Of a stretch of DNA of 64,000 bases, positions 1 through 8,769 are shown piece after piece. The number at the start of each line of letters is the position of its first letter. Position 1 is the stretch's first letter. Position numbers and translations under genes: made by a program. The DNA comes from Janthinobacterium rivuli (GTDB lineage Bacteria > Pseudomonadota > Gammaproteobacteria > Burkholderiales > Burkholderiaceae_D): positions 62,001 to 126,000 of the forward strand of contig NZ_WFLJ01000004.1 in assembly GCF_009208735.1 (NCBI RefSeq). The letters run 5' to 3'. Under the pieces are notes generated by a model. The model ran no database searches and had not been told where the DNA came from. It saw only the letters and a program-made list of their open reading frames with translations.

Positions 1-651
1 ACCCTTCGCCGTCAGGAAGACATTACCCGGCTTGATATCGCGGTGCACCAGCTTGTGCTTTTCCCACGCATACGACAGGGCGTCGGCCACCGGCTGCAGC
101 AATCGCTGCACGGTCGACAGCGGCAGCGCGCCCTCGCGCGCCAGATAGTGCTCGAGGTCTTCGCCGTCGAGGCATTCCATGATGATGAAATAGCTGGCCG
201 TGGCCGGGTCCTGCGCCCACTCGTAGACGCGCACGATGTTTTCATGCGCGAGCTTCCGGGCCTGGGTCGCTTCCTCGATCAGCAGCTTGGCGTGCGTGGC
301 GCTTTGCGTCAGCTGCGGCGGCAAGATCTTCAGCGCCACCATTTCGCTGCTGCCCAGCTCCGCGTGCGTGGCCAGGTCGGTCGCTTGCCACACCTGCCCC
401 ATGCCGCCCGTGCCGATCAGCCGTTCCAGACGGTAGCGGCGGTTCTGCGGGCCGATTTCCTGGCCCGTCATGAAGCCCAGCTCCGTGCCCTGGCGCACGG
501 GCAACGGCGCGGCCACAGGCGCGGCGCCGGGCGGCGCGTACTCGGCGTCGAGGATGGCGTTCTTGCGGCGTTCAAATTCCTGCTCGCTGAGCAGCCCGTC
601 GTCGTGGAGGGCGCGCAGTTCCCGCAGTTTGTCTCGTGCTTTTTGCATCAT
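1..651 (-). CDS. Serine/threonine protein kinase with N-terminal SHOCT-like segment (C-terminus outside window)
   Basis: The minus-strand frame is open to the window edge, so only about the first 217 residues are present. Residues about 5-34 (LRELRALHDDGLLSEQEFERRK) look like a SHOCT oligomerisation motif. A Hanks-type kinase domain follows: glycine loop IGTGGMGQVW near residue 80, catalytic Lys in VALKIL near 108, the C-helix Glu in LIEEA, and the catalytic loop HRDIKPGN near the edge. It should phosphorylate Ser/Thr on an unknown substrate. Two adjacent ATG codons (651 and 648) can start it. It lies 19 bases after the zinc-ribbon/coiled-coil gene, so the two are probably co-transcribed and that protein is an obvious candidate partner or substrate. 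Activation segment and any transmembrane or sensor region are not visible here. Confidence 0.88.
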   Translation of the reverse strand, partial: MMQKARDKLRELRALHDDGLLSEQEFERRKNAILDAEYAPPGAAPVAAPLPVRQGTELGFMTGQEIGPQNRRYRLERLIGTGGMGQVWQATDLATHAELGSSEMVALKILPPQLTQSATHAKLLIEEATQARKLAHENIVRVYEWAQDPATASYFIIMECLDGEDLEHYLAREGALPLSTVQRLLQPVADALSYAWEKHKLVHRDIKPGNVFLTAKG

Positions 652-670
652 CGGGGGTGAAACGCTTCCA

Positions 671-2992
671 TCAAGGCTGCAGGGCGACGCCGCAGGCGGC
701 GCAGAATTTATCTTCGGGATGGCCGGCGCGCTGCACATGGCCGTTCTTGCAGCGGGCCGGCGCGGCGGCGCCCGGCCCGACACCTGGCTGCAGCGCCTGC
801 GCCACGGCCACGCCCAGCTGCGCCTGCGCCGACAAACCATGCGCGTGCGCCGCGTTCTGCAGGTTGATCAAGTCCAGCTGCTGGCGCCGTTCGCGCTCCG
901 CCTGGCCTTCCAGGTAGCTGCGCTCCTGCGCCACGCCGTCCTGCGCCATGCGCAGCGCATCGGCGGGAGACACGCTGTTCTCGGCCGCCGCCAGCGCCGC
1001 CAGCGCGTGGATCTGCTCGGCGCTCATGCCCGCCTGCAGCTGCACTTTCAGCACTTGCGCCAGCGCGGCCGCGTTCTGCCCGGCGGCCATGGCCACCTTG
1101 CCCGTGTCGCTCAAGCTGCCGATTTTCTCGATGCGGTCGATGTCGATGCGCGCCAGTTCGGCCGCATGCGCCTGCCGCGCCAGCAGGGCTTCATACTCGC
1201 CCTTCCAGCGCGCGTAATCGCTTTCGCGCTGCTGCGCCATGGCCAGCAGGTCGCGCTGCCATTGCGCCTCCTGTTCCAGCTGCCGCAGCTGCTGGCGCTG
1301 TTCCTCGATGGCCAGCGCGTCGAGCTGCGCCAGCTGCGTTTGCTGCTGCAGCTGGCGCGCATGCACGCCGTCGGCCTCGATGGTGCGCAGCAGCTTTTCC
1401 TGCTGTGCGATGGCGTCCTCGCGCGCGCCGCCGCGCCGCAGCGCCGCGACCTTTTCCGCGATTTCCGCCGCCTGCACCTGGGCCGCTTCATCCTTGTGCG
1501 CCTCGGCGCGCAGCAACTCGCGCTGGCGCGCCAGCTGCATCTGGTCTTCCCACTCCTGCACCCGCTCCGCCTCGCGCTTGCGCGCCGCGTTGGCCAGCAT
1601 CAGGCCCTGCCAGGCGGCCTGGTGCTGCTCCGCCTCCAGCTGCGCCTCGCGCTGGGCCGCATCCGCTTCCGCCTGGCGCAGGCGCGCCAGCTGGGTGCGG
1701 CGCCCCGTCTCGTCGTCGATCAGCAGCGCGCTTTCCACTTGCTGCGCGATCGACTGCAAGTGCACCTGGTGCGTAAAGCGCTGCTGCGCCAGCTGGATCT
1801 GTTCGCGCCCATGCAGCTGCGACAATTCCAGCTCGCTGCGCATCTTGATGGCGGCCAGCGCCCGCACGTGCTCCCAGTTGGCCGCGTCATCGGCCCGCTG
1901 CGCGCCCTTCTGCGCCAGTTCCTGTTCCAGTTCGCCCAGCGCCAGCGCGGCGCCATGGTCGAGCGCCTGGCGCCGCGACTTCGCTTCCAGGATGCGGCCA
2001 TACAGGTCGATCTGGCGGCCGCGCAGCGCTTGCAGGCGCTCCGCTTCCTGGTGGTTCAGTTCCGCCTTTTCCACCGTCGCGTCCTGCGTCAGTTCGGCGC
2101 GGCGATGCGCGTGGCGCGCCGCCAGTTCCTCGCGGCGGATGCGCTGCCACTCTTCCTCGTCATACAGCTGGTCGAGCTGCTTCATGCGTTCCAGGCTGCG
2201 CTGCTCCAGTTCCTGCGCCGGCAAGCCGCCCAGCCACAGGGTGCCGATGCTGGCGCCGGCGTCACCCTCGCGCTTGTCGTGCCGCAGGGCCAGCGTCTCC
2301 ACGCGGGCCACGGCCAGGCCGCTGGGCGCCAGGCGCTGCGTCAGCGCCGATTGCAGGCGTTCATTGAGTTCGGGACGCAGGTCGGCATTCGCGTCCATCT
2401 CGCGCAGCGCGCGGCTGCCGATGAATTCCAGCGCGATCTGGCGCACGGATGGCAGCAGCAAGGCGTGCAGGTGGGCGCGCGTGACGGCGCCCGGCGCGCG
2501 CATGAACTGGCGCGCGAACGCGTCGGGCTGGCCCAGCGCGATATCCACGCGCAGCGACGCGGCGACGTTGAGCAGTTCCGTGCTGGCCAGGCCGGGCAGG
2601 TCGAATTCCAGGCTGACGGCGTCGGCGCGCGCGATCAGCACTTCGGCGGCGCGCGCCGGCAGCAGCGCGGGCAGGCGCGCGAAGAAGGCGGCGCTGTCGT
2701 AGTCGCCGGCCGGTATCAAGGTGAAAGCGTCCGATTGCACGATCCAGGCGCGCGACTGGGCGGGCACCTGCAGGCGCCGCGCCGCGCTGCCGAACAGCGA
2801 GGACAGTTCGCGCACGCCGAAGAACAGGGCTAGTTGCCCATCAGCAAGTTGCCATTGATTGGCATGCAGCACCGCGTCGCTGTCGGGTGCCCCCAGCGAC
2901 AGGCCGCATTGCGCGCAATAGCCGGCGGCGGCGCCGTTCTTGTGCTCGCAACGCGGGCAGCGGGCGCCGCCAAAACCAAACAATTGGAACAT
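671..2992 (-). CDS. Double zinc-ribbon, SPFH-like, long coiled-coil protein
   Basis: About 773 residues. The N-terminus carries a zinc ribbon (CPRCEHK...CAQCG, residues about 10-30). A region at about 50-270 resembles a band-7/SPFH-type fold (runs such as LLNVAASLRVDIALGQPDAFARQF...). A very long Glu/Gln/Arg/Ala-rich coiled coil fills about 290-650. A second zinc ribbon (CKNGH...FCAACG) ends the protein. The start at 2992 follows a good AGGAG site; the frame extends further upstream but without a better site. The downstream kinase gene is 19 bases away. The architecture suggests a scaffold or membrane-associated oligomer acting with the kinase; that role is inferred. I do not recognise a named family for the whole protein. 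Confidence 0.8.
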   Translation of the reverse strand: MFQLFGFGGARCPRCEHKNGAAAGYCAQCGLSLGAPDSDAVLHANQWQLADGQLALFFGVRELSSLFGSAARRLQVPAQSRAWIVQSDAFTLIPAGDYDSAAFFARLPALLPARAAEVLIARADAVSLEFDLPGLASTELLNVAASLRVDIALGQPDAFARQFMRAPGAVTRAHLHALLLPSVRQIALEFIGSRALREMDANADLRPELNERLQSALTQRLAPSGLAVARVETLALRHDKREGDAGASIGTLWLGGLPAQELEQRSLERMKQLDQLYDEEEWQRIRREELAARHAHRRAELTQDATVEKAELNHQEAERLQALRGRQIDLYGRILEAKSRRQALDHGAALALGELEQELAQKGAQRADDAANWEHVRALAAIKMRSELELSQLHGREQIQLAQQRFTHQVHLQSIAQQVESALLIDDETGRRTQLARLRQAEADAAQREAQLEAEQHQAAWQGLMLANAARKREAERVQEWEDQMQLARQRELLRAEAHKDEAAQVQAAEIAEKVAALRRGGAREDAIAQQEKLLRTIEADGVHARQLQQQTQLAQLDALAIEEQRQQLRQLEQEAQWQRDLLAMAQQRESDYARWKGEYEALLARQAHAAELARIDIDRIEKIGSLSDTGKVAMAAGQNAAALAQVLKVQLQAGMSAEQIHALAALAAAENSVSPADALRMAQDGVAQERSYLEGQAERERRQQLDLINLQNAAHAHGLSAQAQLGVAVAQALQPGVGPGAAAPARCKNGHVQRAGHPEDKFCAACGVALQP

Positions 2993-3310
2993 GTGTGACT
3001 CCTGATGAGAATGATTGTGTGCGCAACACCGCTGCCATGCTGATTCTAGCAGGACGTCCGGCGCGGCACGGCGCACAACACTGTGCAGCGTCGAATAATG
3101 CCATAGGGCAATTGCATTCATATGCACGGATACAGGGCGAATTAGGCCTCAATTCAAGCGGTCGCCCGCCAGTCCCGTGCGGCGGCATTTCAGCGCCGTT
3201 TTTTTGCAGGCCATCCCGCCAAAACCACGGCTGGTCGCATGCGCATGGCGCATCGGCGCGCGCCTGGCTACAGTGCATGCATACCCACCCGCCACCCGAA
3301 AGGAACCATC
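2993..3310. other. Divergent intergenic region
   Basis: This roughly 320-base stretch separates the minus-strand zinc-ribbon gene from the plus-strand small protein gene, so promoters for both should lie here. I see no convincing coding frame and no clean hairpin. AT-richer sequence around 3090-3130 is the likeliest promoter area for the minus-strand operon, but no -10/-35 pair is clear enough to call. Confidence 0.4.
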
Positions 3311-3547
3311 ATGAAAACCCTGAAAAACATGGAAGCCATCTTCACCGTCGCCGTCGCCATCGCCTGCGGCGCCAGCTATGTCAGCTTCGTGCAACCATCG
3401 GCCGCCAAGGCCGCTGATGTGGCGCAAGCGAACGCCATCCCCGTGGTGGTGGTCAGCGCCAAGCGCCTGACGGAACAGGAAAAGAAAATCTCGCTGATCG
3501 AGGAACGGCAAGCCTTGCTGGGCAATGCCACCGCCAGCACCCTGTGA
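3311..3547 (+). CDS. Small hypothetical protein with N-terminal hydrophobic segment
   Basis: 78 residues from the ATG at 3311, which follows AAAGGAACC. Residues about 10-30 (IFTVAVAIACGASYVSFVQ) form a hydrophobic segment that could be a signal peptide or membrane anchor, ending near an Ala-rich AAKAA stretch. The rest is a short polar tail (SAKRLTEQEKKISLIEER). Protein family not recognised. It stands alone between the kinase operon and the WXXGXW-type gene. Coding is supported by the ribosome site and the signal-like start; function is unknown. Confidence 0.6.
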   Translation: MKTLKNMEAIFTVAVAIACGASYVSFVQPSAAKAADVAQANAIPVVVVSAKRLTEQEKKISLIEERQALLGNATASTL

Positions 3548-3748
3548 GCCACCGATGCTGACCCCCACGCCGCCTGGCGCGCGCTTGAATAGCCCCCACG
3601 CCAGGCCGCCATTTGCCTCCGATTTGTATCTGCCACGGATACACGGACACACAGCATTGTGTCAATTGTAATAAGTTGAATCAAAGGCGAAAAACCGCCA
3701 GCAAGCGCCTATAGTCCATTTCACGCAATCACCGAAATGGAGCACACC

Positions 3749-4471
3749 ATGAAACCCATCACACTCTACGCAGCCGCCATGCTTGCCATCAGCGCCGCAG
3801 CCTTCCTGCCCGTGCAGGCCATGGCGCAGAATCAGCTCGGCGTCAGTATTGTCGTCGGCAACGCCCCGCCTCCGCCACGGTTCGAGAGCGCGCCAGCGCC
3901 GCGCGTCGGCTATGTCTGGGCGCCCGGCTACTGGAACTGGGATGGCCAGCGCCACGTCTGGACCGGCGGCGAATGGCTGCGCGAACGGGGCGGCAATCAG
4001 TACCGCCGCGCCGCCTGGATACAGGAGAACAACCGCTGGCGCCTGGACCGTGGCGGCTGGGTCGCCGCGCAAGTGCAGCCCGTGCGCTATGACGAAATCC
4101 GCATCGCCCCGCCGCCACCACGCCGCGAGGCCATCCCGCGCGCCCGCCATGGCTATGTCTGGGCCCCGGGCCACTGGGAATGGCGCAGCCAGCGCTACGC
4201 CTGGACACCGGGCGTGTGGATCGCCGAACGCCCCGGCTACGTGTATGCGGCGCCCGTCTGGAACCAGCGCGACGGCCGCTGGCAGATGGAACAAGGCCGC
4301 TGGTCGCCACGCGGACCGAACGGCGACCGTGACCGCGACGGCATCCCGAATCGTTATGACCACGACAATGGCAACCGCCATGACCGCGACAATGGCAACC
4401 GCCGCGACCGCGATGGCGATGGCGTGCCCAACCGCGACGACCGGCGTCCGGACAACCCGAACCGCAGCTGA
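3749..4471 (+). CDS. Secreted YXWXPGXW-repeat protein with Asp-rich tail
   Basis: 240 residues. A signal peptide ([20 protein letters not shown]... cleaved near QAMAQ) is followed by two copies of a tryptophan-rich repeat ([20 protein letters not shown] near 53-75 and [20 protein letters not shown] near 130-150). The tail is rich in [14 protein letters not shown] elements like calcium-binding thrombospondin type-3 repeats. The WXPGXW family is exported and usually of unknown role in the envelope. The ATG at 3749 is preferred over 3737 because GGAG sits 6 bases before it. A strong terminator follows at once, so the gene is monocistronic. Confidence 0.82.
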   Translation: MKPITLYAAAMLAISAAAFLPVQAMAQNQLGVSIVVGNAPPPPRFESAPAPRVGYVWAPGYWNWDGQRHVWTGGEWLRERGGNQYRRAAWIQENNRWRLDRGGWVAAQVQPVRYDEIRIAPPPPRREAIPRARHGYVWAPGHWEWRSQRYAWTPGVWIAERPGYVYAAPVWNQRDGRWQMEQGRWSPRGPNGDRDRDGIPNRYDHDNGNRHDRDNGNRRDRDGDGVPNRDDRRPDNPNRS

Positions 4472-4489
4472 CACGCGGTTGTAGTGACC

Positions 4490-4524
4490 GACAAGGCCAC
4501 CGTTCGCGGTGGCCTTGTCATTTT
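4490..4524 (+). terminator. Intrinsic terminator after WXPGXW gene
   Basis: A 12-bp perfect stem (GACAAGGCCACC / GGTGGCCTTGTC) with a 6-base loop is followed by ATTTT. It sits 18 bases after the stop codon of the preceding gene and before the transporter gene. Confidence 0.85.
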
Positions 4525-4587
4525 CCGGACACATCCGTGTATTAACATCGCGCGACGATCAATCACACTGCGCGAGAAAGATTCACG

Positions 4588-5616
4588 ATGGCGATGGAAA
4601 TTGCCGGTTTTACCTACGGCTCGGACACCTCGGGCCTGGTCTGGGGCTTCCTGTTTGGCCGCGACGGGCAGCCGCTGGCGCTCGACTCGACGGCGGCCCT
4701 GGCCTGGCTGGCCGATGGCGCGACGCGCCCGGCGCAGGAATTCGTCTGGCTGCATTTCAATTTATCGCATGCGGCCAGCGAAAAATGGCTGATGACGCAT
4801 ACGCGGCTGGCCGACGAATTCTATGAAACCCTGCACCAGGGCTCGCGCTCGACGCGCATCGAACAGGCGGAAAACACCCTGATCGCCGTGGTCAACGATG
4901 TGGTGCACAATTTCTCGTTCGAGGCGTCCGACATTTCCACCATGTGGGCCAGCGTGGCGCAAGACCTCGTCATCACGGCGCGCCGCGCGCCGCTGCAGTC
5001 GATCGAGCGCCTGCGCCAGGCCGTCATCAAGAACCATGAGCCGATCCGCTCGTCGGTGGAGCTGCTGATCCACCTGCTGCGCGACCAGGCCGACGTGCTG
5101 GTCAACATCGTGCGCGACGCCGTGGCGCGGGTCGACGATATCGAGGATCACTTGCTGGCCGGGCGCCTGGTGCCGAAACGCGAAGACCTGGGCGCCATGC
5201 GGCGCGTGCTGGTGCGGCTGCAGCGCCTGCTGGCGCCGGAACCGGCCGCCCTGTTCCGCCTGCTGCAACGCCCGCCCGCGTGGGTTTCGGAACTGGACAG
5301 CCTGGAATTGCGCCAGTCGACGGAGGAATTTTCCGTGGTGCTTAGCGATATGTCGTCCTTGCAGGAGCGCATCAAGCTGCTGCAGGAAGAGATCGCCGCC
5401 AGCGTCAACGAGGAAAACAGCCGCAGCCTGTTCGTGCTGACCATCGTCACCGTGCTGGCCTTGCCGATCAATATCATCGCCGGCATGCTGGGCATGAATG
5501 TGGGGGGAATTCCGCTGGCCCAGCACCCGCAGGGTTTCTGGATCATCGTTGCCATCATCGTCACGTTCACGGTCGTGGCGGGATGGCTGGTGGTGCGCGT
5601 GCAACGCAATAGCTGA
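4588..5616 (+). CDS. CorA/ZntB-family divalent cation transporter
   Basis: 342 residues. A long cytoplasmic N-terminal domain with helical coiled stretches (about 1-280) precedes two C-terminal transmembrane helices (about 283-305 and 317-337). The CorA-family signature between them reads GMNVGGIP, the form typical of ZntB-type zinc transporters rather than the GMNF of magnesium CorA. It should form a pentameric inner-membrane channel for zinc or another divalent metal. The ATG at 4588 follows a GAGAAAG-like site. It follows a terminator and has no evident operon partner. Substrate cannot be settled from sequence alone. Confidence 0.88.
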   Translation: MAMEIAGFTYGSDTSGLVWGFLFGRDGQPLALDSTAALAWLADGATRPAQEFVWLHFNLSHAASEKWLMTHTRLADEFYETLHQGSRSTRIEQAENTLIAVVNDVVHNFSFEASDISTMWASVAQDLVITARRAPLQSIERLRQAVIKNHEPIRSSVELLIHLLRDQADVLVNIVRDAVARVDDIEDHLLAGRLVPKREDLGAMRRVLVRLQRLLAPEPAALFRLLQRPPAWVSELDSLELRQSTEEFSVVLSDMSSLQERIKLLQEEIAASVNEENSRSLFVLTIVTVLALPINIIAGMLGMNVGGIPLAQHPQGFWIIVAIIVTFTVVAGWLVVRVQRNS

Positions 5617-5679
5617 CTATTGGAAACACGGCCTGGCAGGCGAACGGCAGGCGCCGTCCGCCATCACTGCTTGCCGCGC

Positions 5680-6108
5680 TTAGCGGTGGTATTCGCCAGC
5701 CCGCTCAGGCTGGTAAACGATTTCCTCGATCTTGACCTTCACCACGCCGCCCGGCATGGGCCAGGCGATGCTGTCGCCGACGGACAGACCCAGCAGCGCG
5801 CTGCCGACGGGCGCCAGCACGGAAATGCGGTCGGCCTGGCCTTCCACGTCCTTCGGATACACGAGCGTCAGGCAAAACTCTTCCTTGTTTTCCACCGTGA
5901 AACGCACGGTGGAATTCATCGTCACGACGGTCGGCGGAATCTCTTGCGGCTCGAGCACCTCGGCGCGGCCCAGCTCGTCGAGCAAGGCGGCCTTGTCCGG
6001 CGACAGATTATTACCCAAGGCATACAACAACGCTTCCAGTCGTTCCAGGTCTTGTGACGACAAAATAATTTTTGGTTTTTTTTCCAAGATATCCTCACTA
6101 TTGATCAT
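5680..6108 (-). CDS. rnk: Rnk/GreA-GreB-type regulator of nucleoside diphosphate kinase
   Basis: About 142 residues from the ATG at 6108. A short N-terminal helical part (KPKIILSSQDLERLEALLYAL) precedes a C-terminal GreA/GreB-type beta domain (VLAPVGSALLGLSVGDSIAWPMPGG). Rnk proteins bind RNA polymerase and affect nucleotide and alginate metabolism. The start is uncertain: the ATG at 6108 lacks a ribosome site. A TTG at 6087 has GAGG 5 bases upstream and would give MEKKPKIILSS, a more usual Rnk N-terminus. The stop codon of a small upstream ORF lies right before that GAGG, which fits coupled translation from the TTG. Family assignment is firm, start is not. Confidence 0.85.
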   Translation of the reverse strand: MINSEDILEKKPKIILSSQDLERLEALLYALGNNLSPDKAALLDELGRAEVLEPQEIPPTVVTMNSTVRFTVENKEEFCLTLVYPKDVEGQADRISVLAPVGSALLGLSVGDSIAWPMPGGVVKVKIEEIVYQPERAGEYHR

Positions 6109-6223
6109 TAGGGCGACGTCCGGTTTTGCTGGCGGCAGCTTGCTTGGCCGCGGCAGACAAAACAAACAGCATCAGAACGTCCATCATCAGCGGATTATGG
6201 ACGAACTCGCGGAGCAAGGCCAT
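6098..6223 (-). CDS. Possible 41-residue hydrophobic small protein upstream of rnk
   Basis: Starts MALLREFVHNPLMMDVLM and has a hydrophobic core (about 11-25) followed by a basic, polar tail (AAKQAAASKTGRRPNDQ). The stop lies just before the GAGG of the TTG start proposed for rnk, as in a translationally coupled pair. Its own ribosome site is weak (GCGAGAACGCT). It may be a genuine leader-type small protein or chance. Confidence 0.35.
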   Translation of the reverse strand: MALLREFVHNPLMMDVLMLFVLSAAAKQAAASKTGRRPNDQ

Positions 6224-6827
6224 AGCGTTCTCGCATTCTTCATTAAAATTTATTAAAATCAATGACTTGCAATGCACCATACGGACAAAAAAGTTAATCC
6301 ATACCGGGATGGCGGCGACATGGAAGTTATTCTTGATGGCATTTTGTTTATTGTCAGCATGTTTTTAAAGGAAAAAACCGGCTGGCAAAAAAAGGATTAG
6401 AATTCAGTTTAAATTATTATTAGAAAGACACCCCTTGCCTTTTCCGCCTGACTTGTTGCCTACGTAGGTCGCGGGAAATGATTGTGAAGTTATGACGAAC
6501 AGAACCGGATGCGCTGCAAGGCGCCCGTTGCGACGCAGTGCAGGCACTGCTAGCAGCGGGTAACGCCGCAGAGCGCCGGTGATGGAAGTCAGAAATCACA
6601 ATAATTTATTACGACCTGCTTAGCCTGCCGCCACCGGCCTGTGGCAGGCATACAAAATTGCCGCGCGCCCTGTACTTTCACGCTGCGAAATGACAATATG
6701 TCGGCCTTAACAACACGTTGAGAGTTCCGGCTCACTTCGGTTTTCATCAGACTGGAACGTAAAGTATGGCAGGGCGAGGCGCGATCACAGGGGGCGACGG
6801 CAAGCGGGGCAGGCAGGAGAAAGCGTC
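6224..6827. other. Long intergenic region without a clear gene
   Basis: About 600 bases between rnk and the GGDEF-EAL gene. The first part (6240-6430) is unusually AT-rich for this genome, the rest is mixed. A CCTACGTAGG palindrome lies near 6459. The stretch at about 6500-6590 has coding-like composition, but its frames are short and lack starts. It could be a decayed gene, a dispersed element or an untranslated regulatory region. No tRNA-like fold or terminator is obvious. The promoter for the gene at 6828 should lie within the last 200 bases. Confidence 0.4.
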
Positions 6828-8720
6828 ATGATGGCGCCATTGACGCTGCCATCGGCGCAATTGCGCGGCGACCGGATCGCCAAGCTGAACTTGCTGGCCG
6901 CGGCGGCCATGCTGGCCATGGCCAGCCTGCTGCTGATCCTCTTCCAGTTGTTTTCCCTCCAGGCATCCTTCCAGCGCACGCTGCGCATCCAGGCCGACAT
7001 GCTGGCGCCAGCCGCCACCCAGGCCATGCGCGAGGACAATCGTCTTGCCGCGCAACAACTCCTCGCTTCCCTCGCCGCCGCCCCGCATGTCCGGCAAGCA
7101 ATCCTCTACAGCCCCTATGGCACGCCGTTTGCCCGCTACGCGCGCAGCGGCACCGATGCCGCGCCCACGGCGCCGCGCAACGGCCTGCACATCGATTACC
7201 TGGACGGCAGCGCCGCCATCCTGACAGCCTTGCCCGGCGGTGGCGCGCTGTACCTGCGCGCCAGCCTGGCGCCGCTGTACGCCAGCCTGGCGCAGTTTGC
7301 CGCCTTCACCCTGCTGGTCTGCCTGTGCGCGTTCGGCCTGACCTTCCTGATGGTGCGCCGCACGCGCACCGCCGCCCAGGATGCGGAACGCCATTTGCAT
7401 TACCTGGCCCATGTCGACCCGGTCACGCAACTGCCGAACCGCCATGAATTCAATGACGCCCTGGCCTACGCGCTGGGGCGCGCGGACCGCCAGGACAGCA
7501 GCGTGGGCTTGCTGCTGCTGGACCTGGACAACTTCAAGATCGTCAACGATACGCTGGGCCACCACTGCGGCGACCAGCTGCTCAAGCTCGTCTCCGAGCG
7601 CCTGGTGGCCATCCTGCGCGGCACCGACATCATCTGCCGCATCGGCGGCGACGAATTCGTCGTCATCGTCGAACCGGCCGACGACGCCTCGGAAATGGCC
7701 AGCGTAGCGCGCAAGATCCTCGCCGTGCTGGCCGCGCCGTTCGACCTCGAAGGCCACCAGCTGTATGTCAGCGCCAGCATCGGCGTGAGCCTGTATCCGT
7801 TCGACGCGCAGGACGTGGCCACGCTGACGCGCAATGCCGATACGGCCATGTACCACGCCAAGCACCAGGGCAAGAACCGCTACACCGTGTTCAAGGCGGA
7901 AATGGAATTGCGCGCGCAGCGCCGCCTGCGCATGGAAGCGAACCTGCGCCGCGCGCTGCAAAACGAGGAACTGTACTTGCACTACCAGCCGCAGATCGAC
8001 TTGCGCAGCGGCCGCATCGTCGGCGTGGAAGCGCTGATACGCTGGAACTGCCGCGACATGGGCCAGCTGAGCCCCGCCGAATTCATCCCCGTGGCCGAGG
8101 AAAGCGGCATCATCGTCGACCTGGGACGCTGGGTGCTGCAAAGCGCCTGCCGCCAGGCGGCCCTGTGGTGCAAGGCGGGCCTGCTCGATTCGCTCGAGCA
8201 CGTGGCCGTCAACCTGTCGGCCTGCCAGGCGCGCGACCCGGGCCTGATGGACGATATCCGCGCCATCCTCGATGAAACGCAGCTGCCGCATGGCTTGCTG
8301 GAACTGGAAATCACGGAGGGCGTCCTGATGGACAATGTCCACGCCAACGTGGAACTGATGCGGCGCCTGCAGGAAACGGGCATCCACCTGTCGATCGACG
8401 ATTTCGGCACCGGCTATTCGTCGATGTCGTATTTAAAACGCCTGCCCATCGACCAGCTGAAGATCGACCGCAGCTTCGTGCACGACCTGCCCGGCGAGGG
8501 CGAAGCCATCGTCACGGCCATCATCGCCATGGCGCACAGCCTGCATCTGAAAGTGGTGGCCGAAGGGGTGGAAACGCTGCAGCAGGTGGAGTTCTTGAGA
8601 AAAGCCGGCTGCGACAACGTGCAGGGCTTTTTCTTTGCGCGCCCGATGACGGCGGCGCAGCTGACGGCCTTGCTGCTGGAGCGGCGCGACTGGAGCACGC
8701 GCACGATACTGCCGGCGTAA
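6828..8720 (+). CDS. Membrane-bound GGDEF-EAL cyclic-di-GMP enzyme
   Basis: 630 residues. Transmembrane helix 1 (about 20-42), a periplasmic sensor region of about 110 residues resembling CHASE8-type domains, and transmembrane helix 2 (about 155-178). A GGDEF domain (about 195-350) has intact IGGDEF and the HVDPVTQLPNR lead-in, and an EAL domain (about 370-620) has intact EALIRW, ELEITEG, DDFGTGYSS and KIDRSFV. Both synthesis (diguanylate cyclase) and hydrolysis (phosphodiesterase) of c-di-GMP look possible from the residues. AGGAG lies before the ATG at 6828. The stop codon overlaps the U-tract of the opposing prfC terminator. Net activity in the cell cannot be predicted. Confidence 0.92.
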   Translation: MMAPLTLPSAQLRGDRIAKLNLLAAAAMLAMASLLLILFQLFSLQASFQRTLRIQADMLAPAATQAMREDNRLAAQQLLASLAAAPHVRQAILYSPYGTPFARYARSGTDAAPTAPRNGLHIDYLDGSAAILTALPGGGALYLRASLAPLYASLAQFAAFTLLVCLCAFGLTFLMVRRTRTAAQDAERHLHYLAHVDPVTQLPNRHEFNDALAYALGRADRQDSSVGLLLLDLDNFKIVNDTLGHHCGDQLLKLVSERLVAILRGTDIICRIGGDEFVVIVEPADDASEMASVARKILAVLAAPFDLEGHQLYVSASIGVSLYPFDAQDVATLTRNADTAMYHAKHQGKNRYTVFKAEMELRAQRRLRMEANLRRALQNEELYLHYQPQIDLRSGRIVGVEALIRWNCRDMGQLSPAEFIPVAEESGIIVDLGRWVLQSACRQAALWCKAGLLDSLEHVAVNLSACQARDPGLMDDIRAILDETQLPHGLLELEITEGVLMDNVHANVELMRRLQETGIHLSIDDFGTGYSSMSYLKRLPIDQLKIDRSFVHDLPGEGEAIVTAIIAMAHSLHLKVVAEGVETLQQVEFLRKAGCDNVQGFFFARPMTAAQLTALLLERRDWSTRTILPA

Positions 8721-8748
8721 AAAAAGGGCAGAACCACTGGTTCTGCCC
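8719..8748 (-). terminator. Intrinsic terminator of prfC
   Basis: Read on the minus strand: GGGCAGAACC, loop AGT, GGTTCTGCCC, then seven T. It lies 22 bases after the prfC stop. Its T-tract overlaps the stop codon of the convergent GGDEF-EAL gene, so the two genes are packed tail to tail. Confidence 0.88.
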
Positions 8749-8769
8749 CTGGTCGCTACATCAGAGTCA

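Noticed and set aside
470..2833. A 787-residue open frame on the plus strand.
   Set aside because: It is the antisense shadow of the coiled-coil gene: composition is Arg/Leu/Gln-rich without motifs, while the minus frame has zinc ribbons, a coiled coil and a good ribosome site.
4320..4470. Short DRDGNG-type repeats in the DNA, at first sight a tandem repeat array.
   Set aside because: They encode the Asp-rich, calcium-binding-like tail of the WXPGXW protein and vary at the DNA level; not a CRISPR or a separate repeat element.
5680..6165. A 161-residue version of Rnk starting at 6165.
   Set aside because: The extra N-terminal residues do not look Rnk-like and lack a ribosome site; the ATG at 6108 or TTG at 6087 fit better.
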